Assembly (NCBI GenBank): GCA_946544235.1
Contig: CAMNMC010000098.1
Span: 1-36,073, forward strand
Direction of reading: 5' to 3'
DNA: 36,073 bases
From: an uncultured Lachnospiraceae bacterium
GTDB taxonomy: Bacteria > Bacillota > Clostridia > Lachnospirales > Lachnospiraceae
The position numbers and the translations under genes were made by a program. How positions within the stretch are numbered: position 1 is the stretch's first letter; each line of letters opens with the position of its first letter. The notes under the pieces were generated by a model. That model searched no databases. It was not told the origin of the DNA and saw nothing but the letters and a program-made list of their open reading frames with translations. Shown piece after piece: positions 14,414-22,412 of this stretch.

Positions 14414-16456
14414 ATGAAGAGTATTTACGCAGATTATCTTTTTGACAAGTACATATTTGTTTCAAATGGCGAAACAGGAACTGATCAGTTTGAAACACTG
14501 TTTGCTCTGGCGAATCTCTTCAATATCAGGATTATTGAAGGTGAGAAGCTGGTCTCAGGGGATATGATTAAATATGCAGCTTCCCGTCTGGGGCAGAATG
14601 TTCCTGAACCTTTTTACAGAGGATTCCCGCAGTCTGTAAGGGAATTATCGCCTGACAAGCTTCTGTTTGATCAGCTTGTTCATTATACGATTACCTATGG
14701 TTTTGGCAATTTCTCTGAAGCAGGGCATTCACTCTTTGAGGAAAACTTTGAGAGAACTGCATTTAAGGAGAATGCGGACATCAGGGAGTTCAGGATCATA
14801 ACTGAAGAAGAGGCGGTATACGCGCTGGCGGAGATTGTAAATGATCTTCTTGCGGGGACCAGACCTCTCAGTGAAGGCCAGTATAATCTGGTTAAAGAAT
14901 ATATTACCGATCACGGTTTCATGCCTGAAAGCATTGCATCCAAGAATACGGCTGTGAAGCTTCTTATGGATACGAGAAAGCCTGAATTTGCCGATTTTAT
15001 TATGATGTCTGATGTGATAAAGCTGGTTGATGAGATCAATTATAATCTTTATCAAAGTGAGAATATCAAAAAGCTTAACCTGAAGAATCAGGACAGAAAG
15101 TTCATCACAAATGTTATGAACAGGCTTTTTGAAGCAGGCAGGGTTGATATAAGAAGCTGTTTTGAAAAGAAAAAAATATGGAGCGGACTGCTTCATCATA
15201 TTCATTATACCTCTGGTTCCGATGTGGCAAAGCAGTTTGTCGATGCCATGAGAGGGAAGGAAAACCGGTCGGTTTATTCAGAGTTTGAAAGAGCCATGGC
15301 TGAGAAGAATATTACCGATGCAGTGGATAAACTGAAAGCCGGCAAGGGTTCGGCAGCGGTTCTGAGAAATCTGAACTACCTTATCAGCAGATGCGAAAAC
15401 GTTCAGGATATGGAATATGTCATAAACAGCATCGACAGTGATAATGTGATCGTTCTTCTTCAGCTACTGCTCAGCTATTCGCAGTATAAGCAGGGTAATG
15501 AACCACGAACCTTCAAATTTACAAAATATAATATGATGAAGGTACATCCGGAAACCGAAGAAGAGCAAAAGAAGAGAAAGTCTGTTATTACAGTTGGACA
15601 GGCAAACATGCTTGCTGCTAAGATAAAGGAAAAGCTTGTACCGACTCTGAGGAATCGACTCGGAAAGGTTTATATAGATCCTGATATGACCAGTTATGCG
15701 CTGCCGCTTCAGGAAACTGCAACGCAGGGCGGAATAGGAGTCCTTACAAAAGGTTCAAGGCTAAAACTTCCTGAAACAAAGAAGCTTCGTGCATTCACTT
15801 ATTGGGAAAAGGCAGATGATATCGATCTTTCTGTATTCGGAATAGATGAAGACGGCTTGAGGCGTGAGTTCTCATGGAGAACCATGAGCGGAAATCAGTC
15901 AGAGGCTATAACCTATTCGGGTGATGAAACCAGTGGCTATAATGGAGGCTCGGAGTATTTCGACATAGATCTTGATAAAGTAAGAGAACTCTATCCGAAT
16001 ATGCGATATATGATCTTTTGCGATAATGTATTTTCAGGGCTCAACTTTGATGAATGCTTCTGCAAGGCGGGTTATATGACGAGAGACCTTATTGATTCAG
16101 GTGAAGTGTATGAACCGAAAACCGTGAAGTCATCGTTTATTATCAATTGCGGCAGCAGATTTGCATATCTGTTCGGTCTGGACCTTAAGTCCAATGAATT
16201 TGTCTGGCTCAATTTTGCCGTGAACAGCAGGGCAAATGTTGCCGGAACGACGAATATGGATTTTGTGCTGGATTACTTCGGTATTACGAATATCATAAAT
16301 GTATATTCATTCTTTGAAATGATGGCTGAAGAGGTTGTTTCGGACATTGCTGAGGCTGAGATAATCGTGACGAATAAGAATGTCGAATGCGCCGAAGGAC
16401 AGACGGTTGTCAGAGAATATGATATCGAGAAGATGATGGCTTACATGAATATGTAG
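14414..16456 (+). CDS. TerD-domain protein with helical, possibly TROVE-like N-terminal region
   Basis: This is a soluble 680-residue protein. Residues about 440-625 match the TerD fold: VLTKGSRLKL, DIDLSVFGIDEDG (469-481), the calcium-site-like TYSGDETSGYNGG (500-512) and FDIDLDKV. Residues 1-435 are mostly alpha-helical. Parts resemble the end of the Ro60 TROVE domain: KIWSGLL, VLRNLNYLI (317-325), LLLSYSQYKQG and then GKVYIDPDMTSYAL, where Ro60 has its metal-binding DxSxS motif. This similarity is by eye and weak. No signal peptide or membrane segment is seen. A GGGGAAG ribosome binding site precedes the ATG. The tRNA-like RNA lies about 110 bases upstream with no terminator between, so it may be processed from this gene's leader. 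A role as a protein partner of that RNA is inferred. Confidence 0.65.
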   Translation: MKSIYADYLFDKYIFVSNGETGTDQFETLFALANLFNIRIIEGEKLVSGDMIKYAASRLGQNVPEPFYRGFPQSVRELSPDKLLFDQLVHYTITYGFGNFSEAGHSLFEENFERTAFKENADIREFRIITEEEAVYALAEIVNDLLAGTRPLSEGQYNLVKEYITDHGFMPESIASKNTAVKLLMDTRKPEFADFIMMSDVIKLVDEINYNLYQSENIKKLNLKNQDRKFITNVMNRLFEAGRVDIRSCFEKKKIWSGLLHHIHYTSGSDVAKQFVDAMRGKENRSVYSEFERAMAEKNITDAVDKLKAGKGSAAVLRNLNYLISRCENVQDMEYVINSIDSDNVIVLLQLLLSYSQYKQGNEPRTFKFTKYNMMKVHPETEEEQKKRKSVITVGQANMLAAKIKEKLVPTLRNRLGKVYIDPDMTSYALPLQETATQGGIGVLTKGSRLKLPETKKLRAFTYWEKADDIDLSVFGIDEDGLRREFSWRTMSGNQSEAITYSGDETSGYNGGSEYFDIDLDKVRELYPNMRYMIFCDNVFSGLNFDECFCKAGYMTRDLIDSGEVYEPKTVKSSFIINCGSRFAYLFGLDLKSNEFVWLNFAVNSRANVAGTTNMDFVLDYFGITNIINVYSFFEMMAEEVVSDIAEAEIIVTNKNVECAEGQTVVREYDIEKMMAYMNM

Positions 16457-16593
16457 ATTCCGAGGTGCGTTAAAAGCAGTTGGAAGATATTGCCAGGCCG
16501 GTAATCATGTTTGGGCATACAGAATGTCAAATAATGACTGTATTTTTTACAGATAATTCTTATAGACTGAAAACCTAAATACCTATAAAATAG

Positions 16594-16626
16594 AATCAGG
16601 GAAGGAAAAGCTCCCTGATTTTATTA
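16594..16626 (+). terminator. Terminator of the TerD-domain gene
   Basis: AATCAGGGA (16594-16602) pairs perfectly with TCCCTGATT (16612-16620), followed by TTATT. With the promoter at 14142 it delimits a two-part transcription unit. Confidence 0.85.
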
Positions 16627-16733
16627 TGCATAAAACAATTAACTGTTATTTTGCGGTGGTTCTGTGACGGAATCTGACGTGATAACAGCTATGAATGAGA
16701 TGCTTTAATGTGAGATTATAAGAGAGGTTTTAT

Positions 16734-18299
16734 ATGAATGTTCAGAAATTAAAAATTGATACAAGTGGGTTCAGCATGGATGAGGTTACAAAGATAAACA
16801 GAGTAAAGCTTACACCTGCTAAGGTTGCGCTTGACCTGGGAGACGGAAGCGAGAGAGGAGAATACGTTGATCAGGATTACATCATAAACAGACTTGGAAG
16901 GCCGCACAGAAATGTGGGACTGATGTACACGTATTATCCGAATGATAAGGAGTGGCCGAAGAGAAGCAGCGAGGCGTATCCGGAGATGGAGATTCGCAGC
17001 CAGTGGGAATACCCTTATGATGATTATTTTGTTTATGAAGGCGGCGCAGGCGGAAGTCTTGACGGAAAGCCTTTTGCCGAGATGAGAGATATTCGTCGAC
17101 ATGGTCAGGATGTTACACTCACTCTTACCATTGACTGCAGCTGCAGTGATGAACAGCTTATTGCGATAGCAAAGGATCTCAGGACCTTCGGAAGGATGAG
17201 ACTTCGTATCAATCACGAATGTTCAGGAAGATGGTTTACACATAATCAGAGATTCAGCTATGAGGAAATAGGGGCATTCTTTGTTAAATTCCATAATATT
17301 ATCAAGGAACACGCTCCGAATGTGGATACAGTCTTCTGCTCAGGCTTCGCTGATCAGGAGGAAGGCAGAATGGAGCAGGAGGATGCTTTCCTTGAGGCAT
17401 TCAAGGCGGCCGATGTGTGGTCTTCGGACAGATATCTTGCACTGCATTTCGGATGGCCTTTCGATATCTGTGAGAATGGGGATTTGTCTTATGCGATAAA
17501 TCCGCTTGATGGTTATATCAAGGGAATAGACGGAACGATCAAGCGCCTCAGAGAGATAAATGGTGGTAAGAAGAAACCATTTTCAGCGACTGAGTTCAAT
17601 ACGGATGGAGATGTTACGGGACCAAAATGCCAGGGACTTGGGCTTCTCAAATTTGCAAAGTATCTGAAGGAGAATGAGCCTGACTGGAATTATAGTATGG
17701 CCATGTATCAGTTCAGAGACAGAGGCCGTCTCGGACTTGAGATTGAGGATCCGAACAATCCGAATGTGGGAATCGAGCAGCCACTTATGGATGATTACAA
17801 GGTGCTGCTTAATGATCCTTTCTTCCAGCCGGGGCTTAATGTTGTGGATACGATATATGTTAAAAACAGTGAAAAAACCGCCGTTGATCCGGAAACAGCG
17901 GATAGTTCAGAGAAGAAGATAGAAGTTGGTAATATACCTCTTCGCTGGGGTGGTGCGGAGGATTCCGAGGGCGTAGAGTTTAAGATTAAGCTTGAGAAAA
18001 CTCCTGTATTTTTTGATATTGAATTACCGGAAGAGATGAATCTCATGTTTTCCGTAAATGATAAGTGGTTTTATAAAAAGCCTGGTGTTAAGATAATTGA
18101 TGTTATGTCTGCATTCTTCAGTAAGGATTCCAAGCCTGTTGTTCCGGGCAGTGAAATATCAATGGTCGTATTTGCACCGCCTGCAAATGGTGAGAATCCG
18201 GAAACTGATAAGGAAGACTGGGCTGTAAATTATTACACTGAGATGAAGATGCTTCCCAAGTTCAGAATACGTTATGAGGCTTGCGGACCTGTGCGTTAG
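16734..18299 (+). CDS. TIM-barrel glycoside-hydrolase-like protein, cytoplasmic
   Basis: The 521-residue protein has barrel-like segments with two candidate catalytic glutamates: E162 in RINHECSGRWF and E287 in PFSATEFNTDGD. An Asn/His-Glu site on one strand and a second Glu about 125 residues later is the pattern of clan GH-A retaining glycosidases; the Trp/Phe-rich surroundings fit sugar binding. A C-terminal region (about 390-521) looks like a beta-rich accessory domain. There is no signal peptide, so it would act inside the cell on imported oligosaccharides. I do not recognise a specific GH family. The next gene encodes a carbohydrate esterase, which supports a role in glycan breakdown. 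AGAGAGG precedes the ATG. Confidence 0.55.
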   Translation: MNVQKLKIDTSGFSMDEVTKINRVKLTPAKVALDLGDGSERGEYVDQDYIINRLGRPHRNVGLMYTYYPNDKEWPKRSSEAYPEMEIRSQWEYPYDDYFVYEGGAGGSLDGKPFAEMRDIRRHGQDVTLTLTIDCSCSDEQLIAIAKDLRTFGRMRLRINHECSGRWFTHNQRFSYEEIGAFFVKFHNIIKEHAPNVDTVFCSGFADQEEGRMEQEDAFLEAFKAADVWSSDRYLALHFGWPFDICENGDLSYAINPLDGYIKGIDGTIKRLREINGGKKKPFSATEFNTDGDVTGPKCQGLGLLKFAKYLKENEPDWNYSMAMYQFRDRGRLGLEIEDPNNPNVGIEQPLMDDYKVLLNDPFFQPGLNVVDTIYVKNSEKTAVDPETADSSEKKIEVGNIPLRWGGAEDSEGVEFKIKLEKTPVFFDIELPEEMNLMFSVNDKWFYKKPGVKIIDVMSAFFSKDSKPVVPGSEISMVVFAPPANGENPETDKEDWAVNYYTEMKMLPKFRIRYEACGPVR

Positions 18300-18446
18300 T
18301 TTGTGCATGATGGCGAGCGGAAGAACGGTAAATAATTAATTGTCAGTATGACAGTGAATGGAAGAACTGTAACTGAGAATATGTATATATAAATCTGTAC
18401 AGAAGAGTGTTCTGCGCATATAAATAGCAGAATGATGGAGATGAGT

Positions 18447-20306
18447 ATGAAATTCAGGGTTGCTTCGATTTTTTCGGATAATATGGTTTTGCAGAGAGAT
18501 AAGAAGGTCTGTATTTTCGGCGAAGCTGAAGATAACGCACTTATCACTGTGAATTATTCAGACTATGCCGCAAGCGTTGTCGCATCAAATGGACGCTTCA
18601 AGCTGTGGCTTCCGGCGATGCCTGCGACGATATATGATAGTGATGATGTCATGAGCTGCGGAAGCGATATGACTATCACTGCACAGTTTCCTTCTGATCG
18701 GGGCGAAGCCGGATCAGAGAGTTCTTCGGTTGCCGGCGGTTCTGTCGAAGAAAGCTTATACAGGCCTGAGACAGCTGAGGTTATTTTTAAAAATGTTGTA
18801 GTCGGCGAGGTATGGCTGGCCGGCGGACAGTCCAATATGGAATACGAGCTTCAGAATATGACCGGAGCAGAGGAAATATTTGAAGGCCGTGATGCCGGAT
18901 CGGCATATAACGATCATGTAAGATTTTATTATACCCAGAAGAAGAGCTACATCGATGAGGACTTCCTTAAGTCGGAAAGCGAGACAAGGTGGGAGGTTTT
19001 CACGGATGATGGCGTTAAAGCGTGGTCAGCTGCAGGCTTCCTTTTCGCAAGACAGCTTGCGGAGAAGCTTGGCGTTGTCGTAGGTGTTGTCGGCTGTAAC
19101 TGGGGTGGAACGTCTGCTTCTCACTGGATCGACAGGGAGAGCATATTATCGAATGAAGAGACACGCATCTACGTTGATGAATATGATGAGAAGACCAAAG
19201 ATAAAACTCCGGAGGAGCAGAAAGAGGAATACGATAAATACGTTGAACATATAACCTGGTGGGATGCTGAGGCGAAGAAGATATGGGCTGTCAGGCCTGA
19301 TGCAAGCTGGGATGAGCTGATCGAAAAGCTTGGACCGAACCAGTGGCCGGGACCTGTATGCATGTTTACACCTTTCAGACCTGCCGGACTGTATGAATGT
19401 ATGATCAGCCGTATCATGCCATATACTCTGCGTGGAGTGATTTATTATCAGGGTGAGAGCGATGACCACAGACCGGACAGCTATCATGCTCTTTTCAGCA
19501 TACTGATAAGAAAGTGGAGAGAATATTTTGAGGATCCTGAGCTGCCGTTTATTCATGTTCAGCTTCCTTGCTGCAGATACGCTGTTGATCCGGACTGGAA
19601 GAACTGGCCGCCTATAAGAGAGGCTCAGATGAAGGTATTTAAGGAAGGTCTGGCTGATGGTATTGCAGTAGCGATAGACTGCGGCGAGTTTAATGATATT
19701 CATCCGAAGGATAAGAGAGTGGTTGCCGACAGACTTGCAAAGCAGGCACTTTATAAGGTTTACGGGCTGATCCCTGAGAGAGAGGCTTTTGGACCGATAC
19801 TTGATAAGGCTGTTGATGCGGAAGAGTATTACGGTATGATGAGAGAGATGACAGACGGTACGGCAGTTGACAAAGTTGCTGCCAATTCTGGCGATAATCC
19901 TGCTCCGGATAGTAATGATAATCGACTTTATCTTATATTTGATCATGCTGGACAGGGCTTTGTCATAAAGAATTACAATCAGTCTGATCTGCCGGGGGCT
20001 CATGAGACAGATATAATCAACAATGACGGAATCGTCGGTTTTGAGATAGCCGGGGAGGATAAGGAATTTGTGCCGGCTCATGTTGAGATACCTGGAATGA
20101 TAACTGAGAAAAAGATGGTAATCGATAATCATATGGTTTCCGACAGTAACGTAATAAATGATGAGCAGAAGAATGTAATCATTCTTTCTTCAGATAAGGT
20201 TCCCGAGCCGAGGTACGCCCGCTATATCTGGACCAATTACGGAACGGCGTCTCTTTATGGCGCAGCTTCGGATATCCCGATGGCACCGTTTAATACGGCT
20301 ATCTGA
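18447..20306 (+). CDS. Sialate O-acetylesterase-like carbohydrate esterase
   Basis: This 619-residue protein belongs to the SGNH-type sialate O-acetylesterase family, which removes acetyl groups from sugars. The nucleophile S129 lies in AGGQSNMEY; GVVGCNWGGTSASHWI, YYQGESD and DIHPKDK supply the remaining blocks, the last probably holding the Asp/His pair. The N-terminus (FSDNMVLQRDKKVCIFGEAE) is a family hallmark. No signal peptide is present, unlike many secreted members, so it likely acts in the cytoplasm on imported acetylated sugars with the upstream glycosidase-like protein. The ATG at 18447 is six bases after GGAG; three earlier in-frame ATGs (18432, 18435, 18441) have no better site. 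Confidence 0.88.
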   Translation: MKFRVASIFSDNMVLQRDKKVCIFGEAEDNALITVNYSDYAASVVASNGRFKLWLPAMPATIYDSDDVMSCGSDMTITAQFPSDRGEAGSESSSVAGGSVEESLYRPETAEVIFKNVVVGEVWLAGGQSNMEYELQNMTGAEEIFEGRDAGSAYNDHVRFYYTQKKSYIDEDFLKSESETRWEVFTDDGVKAWSAAGFLFARQLAEKLGVVVGVVGCNWGGTSASHWIDRESILSNEETRIYVDEYDEKTKDKTPEEQKEEYDKYVEHITWWDAEAKKIWAVRPDASWDELIEKLGPNQWPGPVCMFTPFRPAGLYECMISRIMPYTLRGVIYYQGESDDHRPDSYHALFSILIRKWREYFEDPELPFIHVQLPCCRYAVDPDWKNWPPIREAQMKVFKEGLADGIAVAIDCGEFNDIHPKDKRVVADRLAKQALYKVYGLIPEREAFGPILDKAVDAEEYYGMMREMTDGTAVDKVAANSGDNPAPDSNDNRLYLIFDHAGQGFVIKNYNQSDLPGAHETDIINNDGIVGFEIAGEDKEFVPAHVEIPGMITEKKMVIDNHMVSDSNVINDEQKNVIILSSDKVPEPRYARYIWTNYGTASLYGAASDIPMAPFNTAI

Positions 20307-20324
20307 TATATTCTGTAAATTTTA

Positions 20325-20354
20325 TTGTATTTTCTTGTTTTTCTGTTATATAAT
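20325..20354 (+). promoter_or_regulatory. Predicted promoter of the prepilin-like gene
   Basis: TTGTAT and a perfect TATAAT are separated by 18 bases, about 50 bases before the prepilin-like start codon and just after the esterase gene. Confidence 0.5.
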
Positions 20355-20405
20355 TGCGTCAAGAAGAGGTGAAGTAATTAAGCATTTATCAAAGAGGGTG
20401 ATTTG

Positions 20406-21089
20406 ATGAGATTATATAATAAGAAGAAAGGTACAAATACCGGTTTCACGTTAGTGGAGATTATTGTCGTACTTGTGATCCTTGCAATCCTTGCGGCAAT
20501 TCTTCTTCCTAATTTGGTTGGATTTATTGACAGGGCGAAGCAGAAGAAATATCTTCTGAATGCCAAGAACTGCCTTACGGCTGCCCAGGCTGAACTTACG
20601 GAATTATATGCGAAAAGCAGCGATGATCTGAAGGTAAATGATTATCTGATAACTGATTATAAAAAGAAGTTTGATGGTAAGAATGGTGATTGCGATGCAC
20701 GTGATTCGGAGCTTGCCAAAAAGATACTCAGCACTGCTGACAGGAAAGGTAATCAGCCATATGTCTTTATGATAGCTGTTGGCGGAAACTGGGAAAAACA
20801 AGGCGGTAAGAGCAATACTTCAAAGCATGAGAAGTATACTGTTCTGTATGCTTTTTATATGGAAACATCTGATCTTGAATCACGCTGCTATTATTATGAC
20901 GGACGCTGGACAAGAACCAATCCGAGAGTGCATAATACCGACTACTATTTTAGTACATACAATAAGATTCTGTCAGGCCCGATGAAGGACAAGAGAGTTC
21001 AGTATTATGTTATAGCGGATAATACAAATAAGGCTCATGGCGATGTCTTATCATCAGCATGGTGGGAATGGCTCAGAAGTATGGAGTAA
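20406..21089 (+). CDS. Type IV prepilin-like protein
   Basis: This 227-residue protein begins with a 13-residue basic leader ending in G, followed by FTLVEIIVVLVILAILAAIL. That is the class III signal cleaved by prepilin peptidase between G13 and F14, with the conserved E at mature position 5. The rest is a polar globular domain with several Tyr and Trp residues and no recognised fold. It would be a pilin or pseudopilin of a type IV pilus, competence or type II-like system. No assembly ATPase, membrane platform or peptidase genes are nearby, so it depends on a system elsewhere. AGAGGGTG precedes the ATG; a TTG one codon earlier is possible. Confidence 0.85.
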   Translation: MRLYNKKKGTNTGFTLVEIIVVLVILAILAAILLPNLVGFIDRAKQKKYLLNAKNCLTAAQAELTELYAKSSDDLKVNDYLITDYKKKFDGKNGDCDARDSELAKKILSTADRKGNQPYVFMIAVGGNWEKQGGKSNTSKHEKYTVLYAFYMETSDLESRCYYYDGRWTRTNPRVHNTDYYFSTYNKILSGPMKDKRVQYYVIADNTNKAHGDVLSSAWWEWLRSME

Positions 21090-21096
21090 CAGGTAC

Positions 21097-21130
21097 AAAA
21101 AAATCAGCTCATTATGGGCTGATTTTTTTG
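21097..21130. terminator. Bidirectional terminator between convergent genes
   Basis: AAAAAAATCAGCTC (21097-21110) pairs with GGGCTGATTTTTTT (21116-21129) around a five-base loop. The A tract on one side and the T tract on the other make it work for both the prepilin-like gene and the minus-strand aminotransferase gene. Confidence 0.9.
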
Positions 21131-21213
21131 GTGGATGAACCAATTGATTTTATACACAGTTAACGGATTGTATTGAAATGCCGTGTACTGTCTGGTATAT
21201 GTATCGGATATAT

Positions 21214-22266
21214 TTATACAATCTCAAGTATTGTATTTACCATAAGGTCATTCTGCTTTGGATTCATGAAGCAGAAGCGAACGTATTTATTGCTGAGACC
21301 TGTGATATCGTCACATTTTCTGATGATGACGCCACGCTGTCTGCAGTGATCATAAACATCACTTGCCGTCACATCATCCTTGAGTATCTTCATAAGCATG
21401 AAGTTTGCATCCGGACGGACAAGCTTGATGGTCTTGCAGGTTGACATCGCAAGATAAACAAGTGAACGCTCTGTATGCATCATGCTCTTGGACTCTTCGA
21501 TGTAGGCTGAGTCTCTGAACATTACCGAAGCTGCTATGGCTGAAAGTGCTGAGATACCTGACTCGCTGGAAGCCATTCTTGCAAGTTTTACATATTCAGG
21601 GTTGTTCATTATCGCATAGGCGATACGAAGTCCCGGTACGGCGAAGAATTTTGTCACACTTCGAAGAACAGCGATGCGAGCGTATCTTTCCGTAAGAGGA
21701 ACAGCAGTATAATCACGTTCATTATCTATAAATTCAATATACATCTCATCGATAACGAGGAAGATTCCAAGATCATCGCAGGCCTTTGCGATATCCTCAA
21801 TATCATCGCGCTCAAGCTTACGTGAAGTAGGATTGTTCGGATTGCCGATTATGAGCATATCATAGGAAGAATCCAGTTTGCCGAGAAAATCAACGGTATC
21901 AAGTGTATAATCACTGGCTTCATCAAGATGATAATACTCGGTCTTACAGCCGTAAGCCTTAAGAGCCTTTTCGTAGCCGAGACTTCCCGGAACGATCACG
22001 AGAGCCTTCTTAGGCATGATAAGTGCAGTAAGAAGCTTGATAAGATCGACAGAACCGCTGCCGAGGATTATGCTTTCCTCCGGGGCAGAGATATATTCTG
22101 AAATAGCTGTACGAAGGTTGCCGTAATAAGCTTCCGGGTAGTTGTATACCGAAGAAATATTCTCTGCAAGAGCAGTTTTAACGGTATCTGGTATACCCAG
22201 AGGGTTTACGTTCGTATCAAAATGAACTGTATCATATTGTTTGATCCTGAGAGGTGTTTTAGCCAT
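21214..22266 (-). CDS. PLP-dependent aminotransferase, HisC/CobD-like
   Basis: This 350-residue fold-type I PLP enzyme has the N-terminal FDTNVNPLGIPDTV motif, GNPNNPTS with the cofactor-contacting N145, D173 in FLVIDEMY, the Schiff-base lysine K206 in RSVTKFFAVPGLRIAY, and a downstream Arg in that motif. Histidinol-phosphate aminotransferase (HisC) and threonine-phosphate decarboxylase (CobD) both show this pattern. The xNPLG start is often seen in CobD-like members, but no cobalamin or histidine genes are nearby, so the substrate is open. An AGGAGA ribosome binding site precedes the ATG on the minus strand. It stands alone and is divergent from the large unknown operon. Confidence 0.88.
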   Translation of the reverse strand: MAKTPLRIKQYDTVHFDTNVNPLGIPDTVKTALAENISSVYNYPEAYYGNLRTAISEYISAPEESIILGSGSVDLIKLLTALIMPKKALVIVPGSLGYEKALKAYGCKTEYYHLDEASDYTLDTVDFLGKLDSSYDMLIIGNPNNPTSRKLERDDIEDIAKACDDLGIFLVIDEMYIEFIDNERDYTAVPLTERYARIAVLRSVTKFFAVPGLRIAYAIMNNPEYVKLARMASSESGISALSAIAASVMFRDSAYIEESKSMMHTERSLVYLAMSTCKTIKLVRPDANFMLMKILKDDVTASDVYDHCRQRGVIIRKCDDITGLSNKYVRFCFMNPKQNDLMVNTILEIV

Positions 22267-22297
22267 TGTCTTCTCCTGAATGTTTTGACGGATTGCG

Positions 22298-22326
22298 TTG
22301 CAAACACTAAAGTATTTTGCTATAAT
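22298..22326 (+). promoter_or_regulatory. Predicted promoter of the DUF5717-DUF5716-TPR operon
   Basis: TTGCAA and a perfect TATAAT are separated by 17 bases, giving a leader of about 80 bases before the first gene. Confidence 0.65.
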
Positions 22327-22412
22327 GTAACAGATTGTTGTTTAATATCTCATGCTGATATTTTACAACAAACAGGAAGCTAATATCAATATTTTTTTTG
22401 GGAAAAGTAAAA

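Noticed and set aside
19146-20132. Long minus-strand frame across the acetylesterase gene
   Set aside because: Antisense shadow of a well-supported gene; composition is unlike a real protein.
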